Shown: positions 45,022 to 54,412, counted from the stretch's first letter. The stretch: 64,000 nt of DNA from Pseudomonas lalucatii (GCF_018398425.1 NZ_JADPMV010000002.1:1479001-1543000); one strand, 5' to 3'. Program-made: numbers and translations. The notes: generated by a model not told the origin, from the letters alone.

Positions 45022-45795
45022 ATGACTGACTTGAACATCATCACCCTGGTCTCGGTCGGCGCCCACCCGACCTCCGGTCGCGCCCGCCGCGCCGAACAGG
45101 ATTCCCGCGCCGTCGAGCTGGGCCTGCGCCTGGCCGGCGACAGGCTGCAGGTGCTGCACGCCGGCGACCCCCAGGAAGAGGCGCTGCGCGCCTACCTGGG
45201 CATGGGGCTGGCGGAGATGGCGGTACTCGAGCAACCCAAGCAGGCCGACGCCCTGCCGGCGCTGACCCGCTACCTGCAGGAGGCCGGCGCCCAGCTGGTG
45301 CTGACCGGCAGCCAGGCGGAGACCGGCGAGGGCTCGGGCATGCTGCCCTTCCTCCTGGCCGAACGCCTGGGCTGGCCCCTGGTGGTCGGCCTGGCCGAGG
45401 TGGAGAAGGTGGAGAACGGCGTGGCCCAGGTGCTGCAGGCCCTGCCCCGCGGCCAACGCCGCCGCCTGCGGGTGCGCCTGCCGTTCCTCGCCAGCGTCGA
45501 CAACGCCGCGCCCACGGCCCGGCAGAGCGCCTTCGGCCCGGCCCGCCGCGGTCAGTTGCGCGCCCAGGACGTGGCCGTGGTCGAGGACCAGTTGCTGGCC
45601 GAGGCCCAGCTGCAGCCGGCCCGCCCGCGGCCCAAGCGCCTCAAGGTGATCAAGGCCAAGACCGGCGCCGAGCGGATGAAGGCGGCCACCGCCAAGGCCT
45701 CCGGCGGCGGCGGCAAGGTGCTCAAGGATGTCTCGCCACAGGAAGGCGCGGAGGCTATCTTCAACCTGCTGATCGAAGAAGGGGTGCTGCGCTGA
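45022..45795 (+). CDS. Electron transfer flavoprotein beta subunit, betaine-locus type
   Basis: 257-aa ETF beta-like protein. It keeps the adenine-nucleotide alpha/beta fold (ITLVSVGAHPTSGRARRAEQ, VLTGSQAETGEGSGMLPFLL) but is diverged from classical EtfB. Partner of the preceding alpha subunit. The 74-nt gap holds two short CCCGGA/TCCGGG hairpins. GGTGAG precedes the ATG. Confidence 0.88.
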   Translation: MTDLNIITLVSVGAHPTSGRARRAEQDSRAVELGLRLAGDRLQVLHAGDPQEEALRAYLGMGLAEMAVLEQPKQADALPALTRYLQEAGAQLVLTGSQAETGEGSGMLPFLLAERLGWPLVVGLAEVEKVENGVAQVLQALPRGQRRRLRVRLPFLASVDNAAPTARQSAFGPARRGQLRAQDVAVVEDQLLAEAQLQPARPRPKRLKVIKAKTGAERMKAATAKASGGGGKVLKDVSPQEGAEAIFNLLIEEGVLR

Positions 45796-45821
45796 GCGCA
45801 GCCACCCAGCCGACCGACGTC

Positions 45822-45898
45822 AGGATGGGCGGAGCGCCACGCGCCCCAGGCCGAACGCAAGCAGAGCGGGGTGACGCCGCGCGCGGCCACCCCATCCT
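45822..45898. repeat. Inverted repeat (AGGATGGG/CCCATCCT type)
   Basis: AGGATGGG at 45822-45829 pairs with CCCATCCT at 45891-45898 in the 134-nt gap after the ETF beta gene. Elements with this end sequence are common between Pseudomonas genes. No function known. Confidence 0.55.
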
Positions 45899-45929
45899 AC
45901 GTCGAGCCCATTGACGGAGAATCCGCACC

Positions 45930-46178
45930 ATGATGCATGCCGACCTGATCGACCAAGAGGACTTCCGCGACCGCCTGGTGGCGCTGGGCCTCTCCATTCC
46001 CCCCGGCGTCAGCGCCGAGCAGGCCTGCGAATACGCGGTCCAGGGCCTCAGCCCGGATCGCGCCCAGGCCCTGCGGCGGCTGGTCGAGGAGCTGCTGGGC
46101 GGCAACGCCACCCTGCTGCCGACCGTGCGCGAGGCCATTTCCCGCCACCTGCTGCCGGCCCTGGTGCCGCGCGGATAG
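45930..46178 (+). CDS. Small conserved hypothetical protein after ETF genes
   Basis: 82 aa, acidic to neutral, helical, no signal or membrane segment (for example DRAQALRRLVEELLGGNATL). GGAGAA precedes tandem ATG codons; the first is used. It shares strand and position with the end of the dgc-etf series and stops just before a strong terminator. Family not recognised. Confidence 0.6.
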   Translation: MMHADLIDQEDFRDRLVALGLSIPPGVSAEQACEYAVQGLSPDRAQALRRLVEELLGGNATLLPTVREAISRHLLPALVPRG

Positions 46179-46189
46179 GCTGTCAGCGG

Positions 46190-46228
46190 CAATGAAAAAG
46201 GGGCGCCATAAGCGCCCCTTTTTCATTG
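46190..46228. terminator. Bidirectional intrinsic terminator between dgc/etf series and gbdR
   Basis: Perfect 17-bp stem (CAATGAAAAAGGGGCGC and its complement) with a 5-nt loop; the A-run/T-run pair makes it work in both directions. Confidence 0.93.
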
Positions 46229-46233
46229 CCCGG

Positions 46234-47355
46234 TCATTGCTGGCGATGCGGATAGAGCTTGACGCTGGCGAAGGTCGACTCGCCCTGGGCGCGGCTCAGG
46301 GCGGTCATCGCCGTGGAGGTTGACGGCCGCAGCAGGTCCTCCGGCATCGGTACCAGGCCCACCACGCTGGTGGAGGTCTGTCCCGCGCGTTCGTCGCGCG
46401 GCGGGATGCCGAAATATTCGCGGTAGCACTTGGAGAAGTGCGGCGTGGAGACGAAGCCGCACACCGAGGCCACCTCGATGATCGACATGGAGGTCTGCTT
46501 GAGCAGCTGCCGCGCGCGGATCAGGCGCAATTTGAGGTAGTAGCGCGACGGCGAGCAGTGCAGGTACTTCTGGAACAGGCGCTCGAGCTGGCGGCGCGAC
46601 ACGTCGACGTAGCAGGCCAGCTCGTCGAGGTCGATCGGCTCCTCCAGATTGGCCTCCATCAGCGCGACGATTTCCTGCAGTTTCGGCTGGTTGGTGCCGA
46701 GCATGTGCTTGAGCGGCACGCGCTGGTGATCCTGCTCGTTGCGGATGCGCTCGTAGATGAACATCTCGGAGATCGCCGCCGCCAGTTCGCGGCCGTGTTC
46801 GCGGCCGATCAGGTGCAGCATCATGTCCATCGGCGCGGTGCCGCCGGACGAGGTGTAGCGGCTGCGGTCGATGGAGAACAGGCGGGTGGTGATGGCCGCC
46901 CGGGGGAAGGCCTCCTGCATCGCCGCGAGGAATTCCCAGTGCACGCTGCAATCGAAGCCGTCGAGCAGGCCGGCCTTGGCCAGCGCCCAGCTGCCGGTGC
47001 ACACGCCGCCCAGCTGGCGGCCGTGGCGGGCCTGGACCTGCAGCCAGTGCAGGTGCTCGCGGGTGACGCTGTGCTGGATGTCGACGCCGCCGCAGACGAT
47101 CACCGTGTCCAGGGCCGGTGCATTGTCCAGGCCGGCGTCCGGCGTGATCTGCAGGCCGTCGCTGGCGCTCACCGGCAGGCCGCTCTGGGTCAGGGTGTAC
47201 CAGCGGTACAGCTCCTTGCCGGAGAGCTGGTTGGCCATGCGCAGGGGTTCCACCGCCGAAGCCAGGGAAATCAGGGTGAAGTTGTCCAGCAACAGGAAGC
47301 CAATGGACTGCGGAACACGGTTCTGGGGCTGGACCCCTTGAGCGGACTGCGACAT
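46234..47355 (-). CDS. gbdR: Glycine betaine/dimethylglycine-responsive activator
   Basis: 373 aa with an N-terminal DJ-1/PfpI-like effector domain (about 15-195, IGFLLLDNFTLISLASAVEP) and a C-terminal AraC helix-turn-helix domain (about 235-330, VDVSRRQLERLFQKYL and IEVASVCGFVSTPHFSKCY). The ATG at 47355 follows GAGGG; eight codons upstream were excluded. In P. aeruginosa GbdR activates gbcAB, dgcAB, the sox operon, sdaB and cbcXWV, nearly all present in this window. It has a sigma54-type promoter, described separately. Confidence 0.96.
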   Translation of the reverse strand: MSQSAQGVQPQNRVPQSIGFLLLDNFTLISLASAVEPLRMANQLSGKELYRWYTLTQSGLPVSASDGLQITPDAGLDNAPALDTVIVCGGVDIQHSVTREHLHWLQVQARHGRQLGGVCTGSWALAKAGLLDGFDCSVHWEFLAAMQEAFPRAAITTRLFSIDRSRYTSSGGTAPMDMMLHLIGREHGRELAAAISEMFIYERIRNEQDHQRVPLKHMLGTNQPKLQEIVALMEANLEEPIDLDELACYVDVSRRQLERLFQKYLHCSPSRYYLKLRLIRARQLLKQTSMSIIEVASVCGFVSTPHFSKCYREYFGIPPRDERAGQTSTSVVGLVPMPEDLLRPSTSTAMTALSRAQGESTFASVKLYPHRQQ

Positions 47356-47460
47356 CAGAGAAACCCTCACGCTAAGCACGTAGTGGAGCCTTCGTGGCGA
47401 GGCTCTTCATCTTGTTTTGTTCCGGGATAGGACGCTTCCCGAATCGGTCTGCATCACAAA

Positions 47461-47475
47461 GCAAACGCCGTGCCT
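47461..47475 (-). promoter_or_regulatory. Sigma54 (-24/-12) promoter of gbdR
   Basis: On the minus strand: AGGCACGGCGTTTGCTT, with GG (47474-47473) and GC (47462-47461) 10 nt apart. Predicted transcript start near 47449 gives a leader of about 95 nt. Sigma54 control of gbdR by NtrC and CbrB is reported for P. aeruginosa. Confidence 0.75.
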
Positions 47476-47625
47476 ATTTTTAATTATCCGTTCGATAAAA
47501 AATCAAACATCCAATCTACGTGCCATGCGGCCTTGCCATGAGCGACAGAAGTATTCCATTTGCGACGAGGAACGCCCCATTTTCGGGCGCTTGAGCATTT
47601 CGGTAGCACCGAAGCTCCGTTAAAT

Positions 47626-47653
47626 TGTCACCCTCGATTTCCTGTGGGTAACA
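47626..47653 (-). promoter_or_regulatory. Candidate CbrB-type activator site upstream of gbdR
   Basis: Minus strand TGTTAC, 16-nt spacer, GTGACA; one mismatch in the second half-site. It lies about 165 nt upstream of the sigma54 promoter, a usual enhancer distance. Compare the better match upstream of the CrcZ-like sRNA. Confidence 0.4.
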
Positions 47654-47818
47654 CCGCTTACCGACCAACGGCAGGCCATCTGACCGATGGGTCATGCCCG
47701 CCGCACGCCTCGCGCCAGCAGAGACGCTCAGCGCCGGCGCCCGAATGGCAAAAAGGGCGCGAGCGCCTTCGCGCCACGCCCCCAAGTAAAGCTCAAATCG
47801 AGGTCGCCGGCTGGCGCC

Positions 47819-49198
47819 TCAGCACTCGACCGCGCTGACCGCCAGGCCACCGCGCGAAGTTTCCTTGTACTTGTCGTGCATGTCGGCGCCGGTATCGCGC
47901 ATGGTGCGGATCACCCGGTCGAGGGAGATGAAGTGCTCGCCGTCGCCGCGCAGGGCCATCTGCGCGGCGTTGATCGCCTTCACCGCGGCGATCGCGTTGC
48001 GCTCGATGCACGGCACCTGGACCAGGCCGCCGACCGGGTCGCAGGTCAGCCCGAGGTTGTGCTCCAGGCCGATCTCGGCGGCGTTCTCCAGCTGCTCCGG
48101 GGTGGCGCCGAGAATCTCCGCCAGGCCCGCGGCGGCCATGGCACAGGCCGAACCGACCTCGCCCTGGCAACCCACTTCGGCACCGGAGATCGAGGCGTTC
48201 TTCTTGCACAGGATGCCCACGGCGGCGGCCGCCAGCAGGTAGTCGACCACGTCGGCCTCGCTCACCGCCGGGCTGAAGCGCACGTAGTAGTGCAGCACCG
48301 CCGGGATGATGCCGGCCGCGCCGTTGGTCGGCGCCGTCACCATGCGCCCGCCGGCGGCGTTCTCCTCGTTCACCGCCAGGGCGAACAGGTTGACCCACTC
48401 CATGCCGCTCAGGGTCGAGCCGATCACGTTGGGCTTGCTCATCTCCTGCAGGCTGCGGTGCAGCTTGGCCGCGCGGCGCTTGACGTTGAGGCCGCCGGGC
48501 AGGATGCCTTCGTGCTTGAGGCCGTTGTCCACGCAGTCGCGCATGGCCTGCCACAGGCGCATCAGGCCGGCACGGATCTCCGCCTCGCTGCGCCAGGCCT
48601 TCTCGTTCTCCATCATCAGCTGGGAGACCCGCAGGCCGTGCTGCTTGCACAGGCTCAGCAGCTCGGCGGCGCTGGAGAAGTCATAGGGCAGGCGCGTGCC
48701 GTCCTGGTCCAGCTGGCCGGCGGCGGCCTGCTCGGCGTCGACCACGAAGCCGCCACCGATCGAGTAGTAGGTGTCGCCGTGCAGTTCGCGGCCTTCGCCG
48801 CAGAACGCGGTCAGGGTCATGGCATTGGGGTGATAGGGCAGGTTCTCCTCCAGCAGCAGCATGTCGCGCTGCCAGTCGAAGGCCACGGCCAGGCGGCCGT
48901 CCAGCTGCAGCTGGCCGCTGGCGCGCAGCGCCTCGATGCGCGGGGCGATCTGGCTCGGGTCGATGCTGTCCGGCCATTCGCCCATCAGCCCCATGATCAC
49001 CGCGGTGTCGCTGCCATGGCCGACGCCGGTGGCCGACAGCGAGCCGTACAGCCGTACCTCGACACGCGCGACCCGCTCGAGCAGGCGGCGCTCGCGCAGG
49101 GCACCGACGAACAGGGCGGCGGCGCGCATGGGGCCAACGGTATGGGAGCTGGACGGCCCGATACCGATCTTGAACAGGTCGAACACACTAATAGCCAC
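47819..49198 (-). CDS. sdaB: L-serine ammonia-lyase
   Basis: 459-aa 4Fe-4S serine dehydratase that turns serine from GlyA into pyruvate and ammonia, the exit from the betaine pathway. The start AISVFDLFKIGIGPSSSHT is diagnostic of the beta domain. Alpha-domain cysteines lie in LCKKNASISGAEVGCQGEVG and near GLTCDPVGG. The start is a GTG at 49198 with AGGAGATTGTC; no in-frame ATG fits. Divergent from the orphan binding-protein gene. Confidence 0.94.
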   Translation of the reverse strand: MAISVFDLFKIGIGPSSSHTVGPMRAAALFVGALRERRLLERVARVEVRLYGSLSATGVGHGSDTAVIMGLMGEWPDSIDPSQIAPRIEALRASGQLQLDGRLAVAFDWQRDMLLLEENLPYHPNAMTLTAFCGEGRELHGDTYYSIGGGFVVDAEQAAAGQLDQDGTRLPYDFSSAAELLSLCKQHGLRVSQLMMENEKAWRSEAEIRAGLMRLWQAMRDCVDNGLKHEGILPGGLNVKRRAAKLHRSLQEMSKPNVIGSTLSGMEWVNLFALAVNEENAAGGRMVTAPTNGAAGIIPAVLHYYVRFSPAVSEADVVDYLLAAAAVGILCKKNASISGAEVGCQGEVGSACAMAAAGLAEILGATPEQLENAAEIGLEHNLGLTCDPVGGLVQVPCIERNAIAAVKAINAAQMALRGDGEHFISLDRVIRTMRDTGADMHDKYKETSRGGLAVSAVEC

Positions 49199-49535
49199 GA
49201 CAATCTCCTGAACTGGGTCCTGCGATGGCGCCATCATCGGGATTTCCCCGGCACGCCGGAGTCCCACACCGACCCGTCCGTATCCAAATCCGTCAGGACG
49301 CTGCGCGCCCGTCGCCGGCTCCCCGCGGCCTTGCGTGACCCAGGCGACAGTTTTTGGCGCAGACGACACGAAATGCGACAACAACGTTCCGTACGCGACC
49401 CTGCGCGTAGGCAACACTCGAGCTCTGGCGCCATGATCCAGGCGCCCATGCGCGGCCAGCCCCTCGCCTCGCCCAGGGCCACACGCCCTGTGCCGGAGCG
49501 GCAGGGAGCCCGTAAACGGTTACTTGGAAGCGACC

Positions 49536-50462
49536 ATGAAACGCTACAAAAGCTATCTTCTGGCAGCATTGCTGAGCACCCCATTGCTGGCCCAGGCGGC
49601 GGACCCCGCCGCCTGCGACCGGGTCCGCCTGGCCGACGTCGGCTGGACCGACCTGATCGTCACCAACGCCGTCACCCGCCTGCTGCTCAGCGAGCTGGGC
49701 TACCGCACCCAGCTCAAGCGCCTGTCGGTGCCCGAGACCTACGAGGCCCTGCGCAACAACGACCTCGATGTATTCCTCGACCTGTGGCTGCCCAGCTCGG
49801 AGAAGGGGGTGCGCCCCTACTTGGACGACGGCTCGGTCGAGTTGCTGGCGATCAATCTGGAGGGGGCCAAGTACACCCTGGCGGTCAACCAGGCCGGCCA
49901 CGACGCCGGCATCCGCACCTTCGCCGACATCGCCAAGCACAAGAAGGCCCTGGGCGGCAAAATCTACGGCATCGAGCCCGGCAACAGCGCCAACAAGACC
50001 ATCGCGCAGATGGTCGAGAAGAACGCCTTCGACCTCGCCGGCTTCCGCCTGGCGGAATCCAGCGAGTCGGAGATGATCCTGCACGTCAAGCGCGCCGACC
50101 ATCTGAAGAAGGCGGCGGTGTTCCTCGCCTGGGAGCCCCATCCGATGAACAACCAGCTGAAGGTCAACTACCTGCCCGGCGGCGACGACTACTTCGGCCC
50201 CAACCTGGGCGGCGCCACCGTCTATACCGCCACTCGCAGGGACTATGCGAGCCAGTGCCCGAACCTCGGCCGGCTGCTGAAGAACCTGCGTTTCAGCCTG
50301 CAGATGGAAAACGACCTGATGGAGGCCATCCTCAACCAGAACACCACCCCCAGGCGCGAGGCCAAGGCCTGGCTGAAAGCCAACCCGCAGACCCGCGCAC
50401 AATGGCTGCAAGGCGTCACCAGGCGCGACGGCAGCCCGCTGAATAGCGGCCAAACGCCATAA
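49536..50462 (+). CDS. Periplasmic quaternary-amine-binding protein (orphan, CbcX/ChoX-like)
   Basis: 308 aa with a Sec signal (1-21, cleavage near AQAADP). It belongs to the same family as CbcX and CaiX (DVGWTDLIVTNA, LEGAKYTLAV, KIYGIEPGNSAN, WEPHPMN) but is clearly diverged from both CbcX copies. No transporter gene is in its transcription unit; a terminator follows. It probably delivers another ligand to CbcVW. GGAAGCGACC precedes the ATG at 49536. Confidence 0.85.
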   Translation: MKRYKSYLLAALLSTPLLAQAADPAACDRVRLADVGWTDLIVTNAVTRLLLSELGYRTQLKRLSVPETYEALRNNDLDVFLDLWLPSSEKGVRPYLDDGSVELLAINLEGAKYTLAVNQAGHDAGIRTFADIAKHKKALGGKIYGIEPGNSANKTIAQMVEKNAFDLAGFRLAESSESEMILHVKRADHLKKAAVFLAWEPHPMNNQLKVNYLPGGDDYFGPNLGGATVYTATRRDYASQCPNLGRLLKNLRFSLQMENDLMEAILNQNTTPRREAKAWLKANPQTRAQWLQGVTRRDGSPLNSGQTP

Positions 50463-50548
50463 TTTTCCCCCGCAGCGGATCCGCCACACCCCCCGGCAGG
50501 CCCCGCCTGAAGGCCGGTGCGAGGCTTTAGGGCGCGCCTTGCACGGCC

Positions 50549-50592
50549 GCCCGCCTTGGCCAAGGCGGGCCATAATCTGGTATGGTTTTTTT
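50549..50592 (+). terminator. Terminator of the orphan binding-protein gene
   Basis: A perfect 22-bp palindrome (50549-50570) is followed at once by a second small hairpin CCATA/TATGG and then seven T residues (50585-50592). Confidence 0.8.
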
Positions 50593-50714
50593 AGGTAGTC
50601 GTCATGTCGTCGCCCAACACGTCAACGTCGTAAACCGACAATTGCGACCTTTCGAAGGCTATATCGTTGAGTCAGCCGATCTCGTCGCTGCCGCCTCCCC
50701 AGGGAGCCGGCAGA

Positions 50715-50821
50715 CCGGAGTCCCACAGCTCCGGACCGAAAACAGATAAGCGCTGGCCCCCCACTTGGGCGCCGGCCCAACAAGAAAATTCGGACGCACG
50801 TACATCCCGGTTTCGGGATGT
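50715..50821 (+). other. Hairpin-rich leader upstream of cbcVWX copy 1
   Basis: Within the 662-nt gap before cbcV copy 1 lie three perfect stems in a row: CCGGAG/CTCCGG (50715-50734), TTGGGC/GCCCAA (50765-50780) and ACATCCCG-GTTT-CGGGATGT (50802-50821). No credible ORF or named riboswitch class was recognised. The remaining 300 nt to the cbcV start must hold the promoter. Nothing similar precedes copy 2. Confidence 0.45.
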
Positions 50822-51124
50822 GATCTCCCAAAGGATTGGGCTTCGTAACACTGCCAGAGGGTTTGGAAAGCAGTTTGCAGCACGGCACAGCAAGGTTCGC
50901 TCAACCACGCACTCGAGTAGCGCCCAGCGCCGACACGGCAGATGGCGCAGCGCCCCGATTGCGCCCGAGCACCGCGCACACCGTCCTGCAGAATGTTGCC
51001 CAAACCCGGAAATCATGACCACCCACACAGGCAAGAACAGTCGGCATCACCTGACGAGTCGCCCGAGGGCGCTCATCGGGTTCCATGTAGCTGGTCTGGA
51101 TGTCTACTGAAGGGGAAACCTCCC

Positions 51125-52321
51125 ATGAAGTCTGGAAAGATCGTCGTCGAGAACCTGTACAAGGTCTTCGGCCAAAACCCGCAAGAAGCCATCGACCTGC
51201 TCAAGCAGGGCTGGAGCAAGGACAAGATCCTTGCCGAGAAGGGCGCCGTGATCGGCGTCAGCGACGTGTCCTTCAGCGTCGAGGAGGGCGAGATCTTCGT
51301 CCTCATGGGCCTCTCCGGCTCCGGCAAGTCCACCCTGATCCGCCTGATCAACCGCCTCATCGAACCCAGCGCCGGTGACGTCTACATCGACGGCCAGAAC
51401 GTCGCCAAGATGGCCAACGCCGAACTGGTCGACCTGCGCCGCCGCGACATGAGCATGGTCTTCCAGTCCTTCGCCCTGATGCCCTCGCGCAGCGTGCTGG
51501 ACAACGCCGCCTTCGGCCTGGAAGTGGCAGGCGTCGGCCGCAAGGAGCGCGAGAAGCGCGCCATGGACGTGCTCGCCCAGGTCGGCCTGGACACCTTCGC
51601 CCACAAGCACCCCCACGAGCTGTCCGGCGGCATGCAGCAGCGCGTCGGCCTGGCCCGCGCCCTGGCCGTGGACCCCTCGATGATGATCATGGACGAGGCC
51701 TTCTCCGCCCTCGACCCGCTCAAGCGCCGCGAGATGCAGGACCTGCTGCTGGAGCTGCAGAAGACCCACCGCCGCACCATCATCTTCGTCTCCCACGACA
51801 TCGAGGAGGCCATGCGCATCGGCAGCCGCATCGGCATCATGGAGGGCGGCAAGCTGATCCAGGTCGGCACCCCCCAGGAGCTGGTCGACAAGCCGGCCAA
51901 CGACTACGTGCGCAACTTCTTCGACACCGTCGACACCAACCGCTACCTCACCGCCGGCCAGCTCAAGGCCGACAGCGTGCCCCTCTACGTGCACAACGGC
52001 GTGGCGCCGGACGCCAACAAGGTGTGCCAGGAACTGCAGGCGCTGGACAAGCACTACGCCTTCATCGTCGACGGCGAGAAGCGTTTCTGCGGCTCCATCA
52101 GCCTGGAGAAGATCGCCCTGATGGTCGACGGCAACAGCCAGTGCGGCCTGGACCTGGACGTGCTCAAGCGCATCGACCCGGTGCCGGAGGACATGCCGCT
52201 GGACCAGGTGATCGAGCGCCTGGTGGACAACGAGGGCCCCATCCCGGTGGTCGACGCCAACGGCCTCTACAGCGGCGCCATCAGCAAGGGCCGCCTGCTC
52301 AACCGTATGCAGGGAGAATGA
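51125..52321 (+). CDS. cbcV: Choline/betaine/carnitine ABC transporter ATPase, copy 1
   Basis: 398-aa ProV/OpuAA-type ATPase that powers uptake through CbcW. Walker A GLSGSGKST (62-70), signature LSGGM (166-170), Walker B MMIMDEAF (187-194), then a C-terminal tandem CBS-like region (about 280-398). It is nearly identical to the second copy at 59772 except for residues about 287-353. The ATG follows GGGGAAACC; cbcW starts one base after its stop. Confidence 0.95.
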   Translation: MKSGKIVVENLYKVFGQNPQEAIDLLKQGWSKDKILAEKGAVIGVSDVSFSVEEGEIFVLMGLSGSGKSTLIRLINRLIEPSAGDVYIDGQNVAKMANAELVDLRRRDMSMVFQSFALMPSRSVLDNAAFGLEVAGVGRKEREKRAMDVLAQVGLDTFAHKHPHELSGGMQQRVGLARALAVDPSMMIMDEAFSALDPLKRREMQDLLLELQKTHRRTIIFVSHDIEEAMRIGSRIGIMEGGKLIQVGTPQELVDKPANDYVRNFFDTVDTNRYLTAGQLKADSVPLYVHNGVAPDANKVCQELQALDKHYAFIVDGEKRFCGSISLEKIALMVDGNSQCGLDLDVLKRIDPVPEDMPLDQVIERLVDNEGPIPVVDANGLYSGAISKGRLLNRMQGE

Positions 52322-52322
52322 C

Positions 52323-53204
52323 ATGAGCGACAAGAAACTCGACCTGGGCAGCTGGGTCAACGACGTGGTCCAGCACCTGCTGGACAACTACAGCGGCGCC
52401 TTCGACAGCATCGGCAGCGTGGTCGCCGGCTTCTCCGAGGGCATCGAGGCCCTGCTGATGCTGCCGCCGGCCTGGCTGCTGATCGCCATCTTCGTCGGCC
52501 TCGGCCTGTGGCGCATCGGCTCGCGCTTCGCCGTCTTCACCGCCGTGTCCTTCGTCCTCATCGTCATGACCGGCTTCTGGGAGCAGACCGTGGTCACCCT
52601 CGGCCTGACCTTCTCCTCGACCCTGATCAGCCTGTTGCTGGGCATCCCCCTGGGCATCTGGGCCGCCCGCAGCGAGCGGGTGGCCACCACCATCCGCCCG
52701 GTGCTGGACTTCATGCAGACCATGCCGGCCTTCGTCTACCTGATCCCGGCGGCCATGCTCTTCGGCCTCGGCCGCGTGCCCGGCATCATCGCCACGGTGA
52801 TCTTCGCCATGCCCCCGGCCGTGCGCCTGACCAACCTGGGCATCCGCCAGGTCAACAAGGAGATCGTCGAGGCCGGCCAGTCCTTCGGCTGCACCGGCCG
52901 CCAGCTGCTGTTCAAGGTGCAGCTGCCCAACGCCATGCCGTCGATCATGGCCGGGGTCAACCAGACCATCATGATGGCCCTGTCCATGGTCATCATCGCC
53001 TCCATGGTCGGCGCCGGCGGCCTGGGCAACGACGTGCTGGCGAGCATCCAGCGCCTGGATATCGGGCTAGGCTTCGAGAGCGGCATGGCCGTGGTCCTGC
53101 TGGCCATCATCCTCGACCGCATCACCGAGAGTTTCGGCACCAAGCAGACCGCCCCCCGCAGCGGCCTGATCAGCTGGGTGAACGCGCGCTTTCAACGTCA
53201 GTGA
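52323..53204 (+). CDS. cbcW: Choline/betaine/carnitine ABC transporter permease, copy 1
   Basis: 293-aa inner-membrane permease of the ProW/OpuAB type with about six membrane segments. The coupling-helix (EAA) loop is GQSFGCTGRQLLFKVQLPNA. The C-terminus ends SGLISWVNARFQRQ, which is intact here but frameshifted in copy 2. Coupled to cbcV by a GGAGAATGAC junction. Confidence 0.95.
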   Translation: MSDKKLDLGSWVNDVVQHLLDNYSGAFDSIGSVVAGFSEGIEALLMLPPAWLLIAIFVGLGLWRIGSRFAVFTAVSFVLIVMTGFWEQTVVTLGLTFSSTLISLLLGIPLGIWAARSERVATTIRPVLDFMQTMPAFVYLIPAAMLFGLGRVPGIIATVIFAMPPAVRLTNLGIRQVNKEIVEAGQSFGCTGRQLLFKVQLPNAMPSIMAGVNQTIMMALSMVIIASMVGAGGLGNDVLASIQRLDIGLGFESGMAVVLLAIILDRITESFGTKQTAPRSGLISWVNARFQRQ

Positions 53205-53242
53205 ACGCGGTTCACTCTATCCAACCACCTAGGGAGTCACTC

Positions 53243-54187
53243 ATGAAGAAGTTGAAGACCATCGCCGGCCTCGGCCTGCTGTCCTGCACCCTGGCCCAGG
53301 CGGCCTGGGCCCAGGAGCCGGAGAGCTGCAAGCAGGTGCGCTTCGCCGAGATCGGCTGGGCCGACATCGCCGCCACCACCGGCGTCGCCATGACCCTCAC
53401 CGAGGGCCTGGGCTACCAGCCGCGCAAGATCATGGCCTCGGTACCCATCGCCTTCACCGGCGTGAAGAACAGCCAGATCGACGTGTTCCTCGGCTACTGG
53501 GCACCCTCCATGGACGCGGTGATCGAGCCCTTCACCAAGGACGGCGGCGTCAAGGTGCTGCCCACCCCGAACCTGGAAGGCGCCAAGTACACCCTGGCGG
53601 TGCCCACCTACGCCGCCGACGCCGGCCTCAAGAGCTTCCAGGACATCGCCAAGTTCAAGGACCAGCTGGGCGGCAAGATCTACGGCATCGAGCCGGGCAA
53701 CGACGGCAACCTGCTGATCGAGCAGATGATCAAGGGCGACCAGTACGGCCTCGGCGGCTTCCGCATGGTCGAGTCCAGCGAGGCCGGCATGCTGGTCCAG
53801 GTCCAGCGCGCCGTGCGCAAGAAGGAGCCGGTGGTGTTCCTCGGCTGGGCCCCGCACCCGATGAACACCCAGTACGACATCACCTACCTGGCCGGTGGCG
53901 ATGAGGTGTTCGGTCCCGACTTCGGCGCCGCCAAGGTCTACACCGTGGTACCGCCGGACTACGAGGCACGCTGCGCCAACGTCGGCAAGCTGCTGAACAA
54001 CCTGCAGTTCAGCGTCGAGATCGAAAGCCAGCTGATGGAGAAGGTGCTGGAGAAGGAAGATCCCGCCGAGGTCGCCAAGAACTGGATCAAGGCCAACCCG
54101 GCCATGCTCGACAAGTGGCTCGCCGGCGTCACCACCTACGACGGCCAGGACGCCGTCGCCGCCGTGAAGAAACACGTCGGCCTCTAA
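53243..54187 (+). CDS. cbcX: Choline-binding periplasmic protein, copy 1
   Basis: 314 aa with a Sec signal (1-23, cleavage near AWAQEP). Binding-site aromatic residues of the OpuAC/ChoX family can be expected in FLGYWAPSMD and FLGWAPHPMN. The ATG at 53243 follows AGGGAG, 38 nt after cbcW. I see no amino-acid difference from copy 2. Confidence 0.93.
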   Translation: MKKLKTIAGLGLLSCTLAQAAWAQEPESCKQVRFAEIGWADIAATTGVAMTLTEGLGYQPRKIMASVPIAFTGVKNSQIDVFLGYWAPSMDAVIEPFTKDGGVKVLPTPNLEGAKYTLAVPTYAADAGLKSFQDIAKFKDQLGGKIYGIEPGNDGNLLIEQMIKGDQYGLGGFRMVESSEAGMLVQVQRAVRKKEPVVFLGWAPHPMNTQYDITYLAGGDEVFGPDFGAAKVYTVVPPDYEARCANVGKLLNNLQFSVEIESQLMEKVLEKEDPAEVAKNWIKANPAMLDKWLAGVTTYDGQDAVAAVKKHVGL

Positions 54188-54200
54188 GGGGCCGAAGGAA

Positions 54201-54236
54201 CCTGTCCCGCCCGCCCCCGGCGCCGGGCGGGACAGG
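54201..54236 (+). terminator. Hairpin after cbcX copy 1
   Basis: CCTGTCCCGCCCG pairs with CGGGCGGGACAGG (13 bp); no T-run. Absent after copy 2, where another hairpin is used. Confidence 0.6.
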
Positions 54237-54412
54237 GCAAACCGCGGCCCAACCCGCCGCTTGCCTGCAACCCTCGAGAGCCAGCGACCCGCTCGCGGCT
54301 CGACAACCCACCGGCCTGCCCCACCCGGCAGACCGGCCGACGCAGTACCCGCAATCAGAACGAGCCAGTAACACCAACAAGAACTGCAACTCACCCTGAC
54401 GGAGTTACACCT

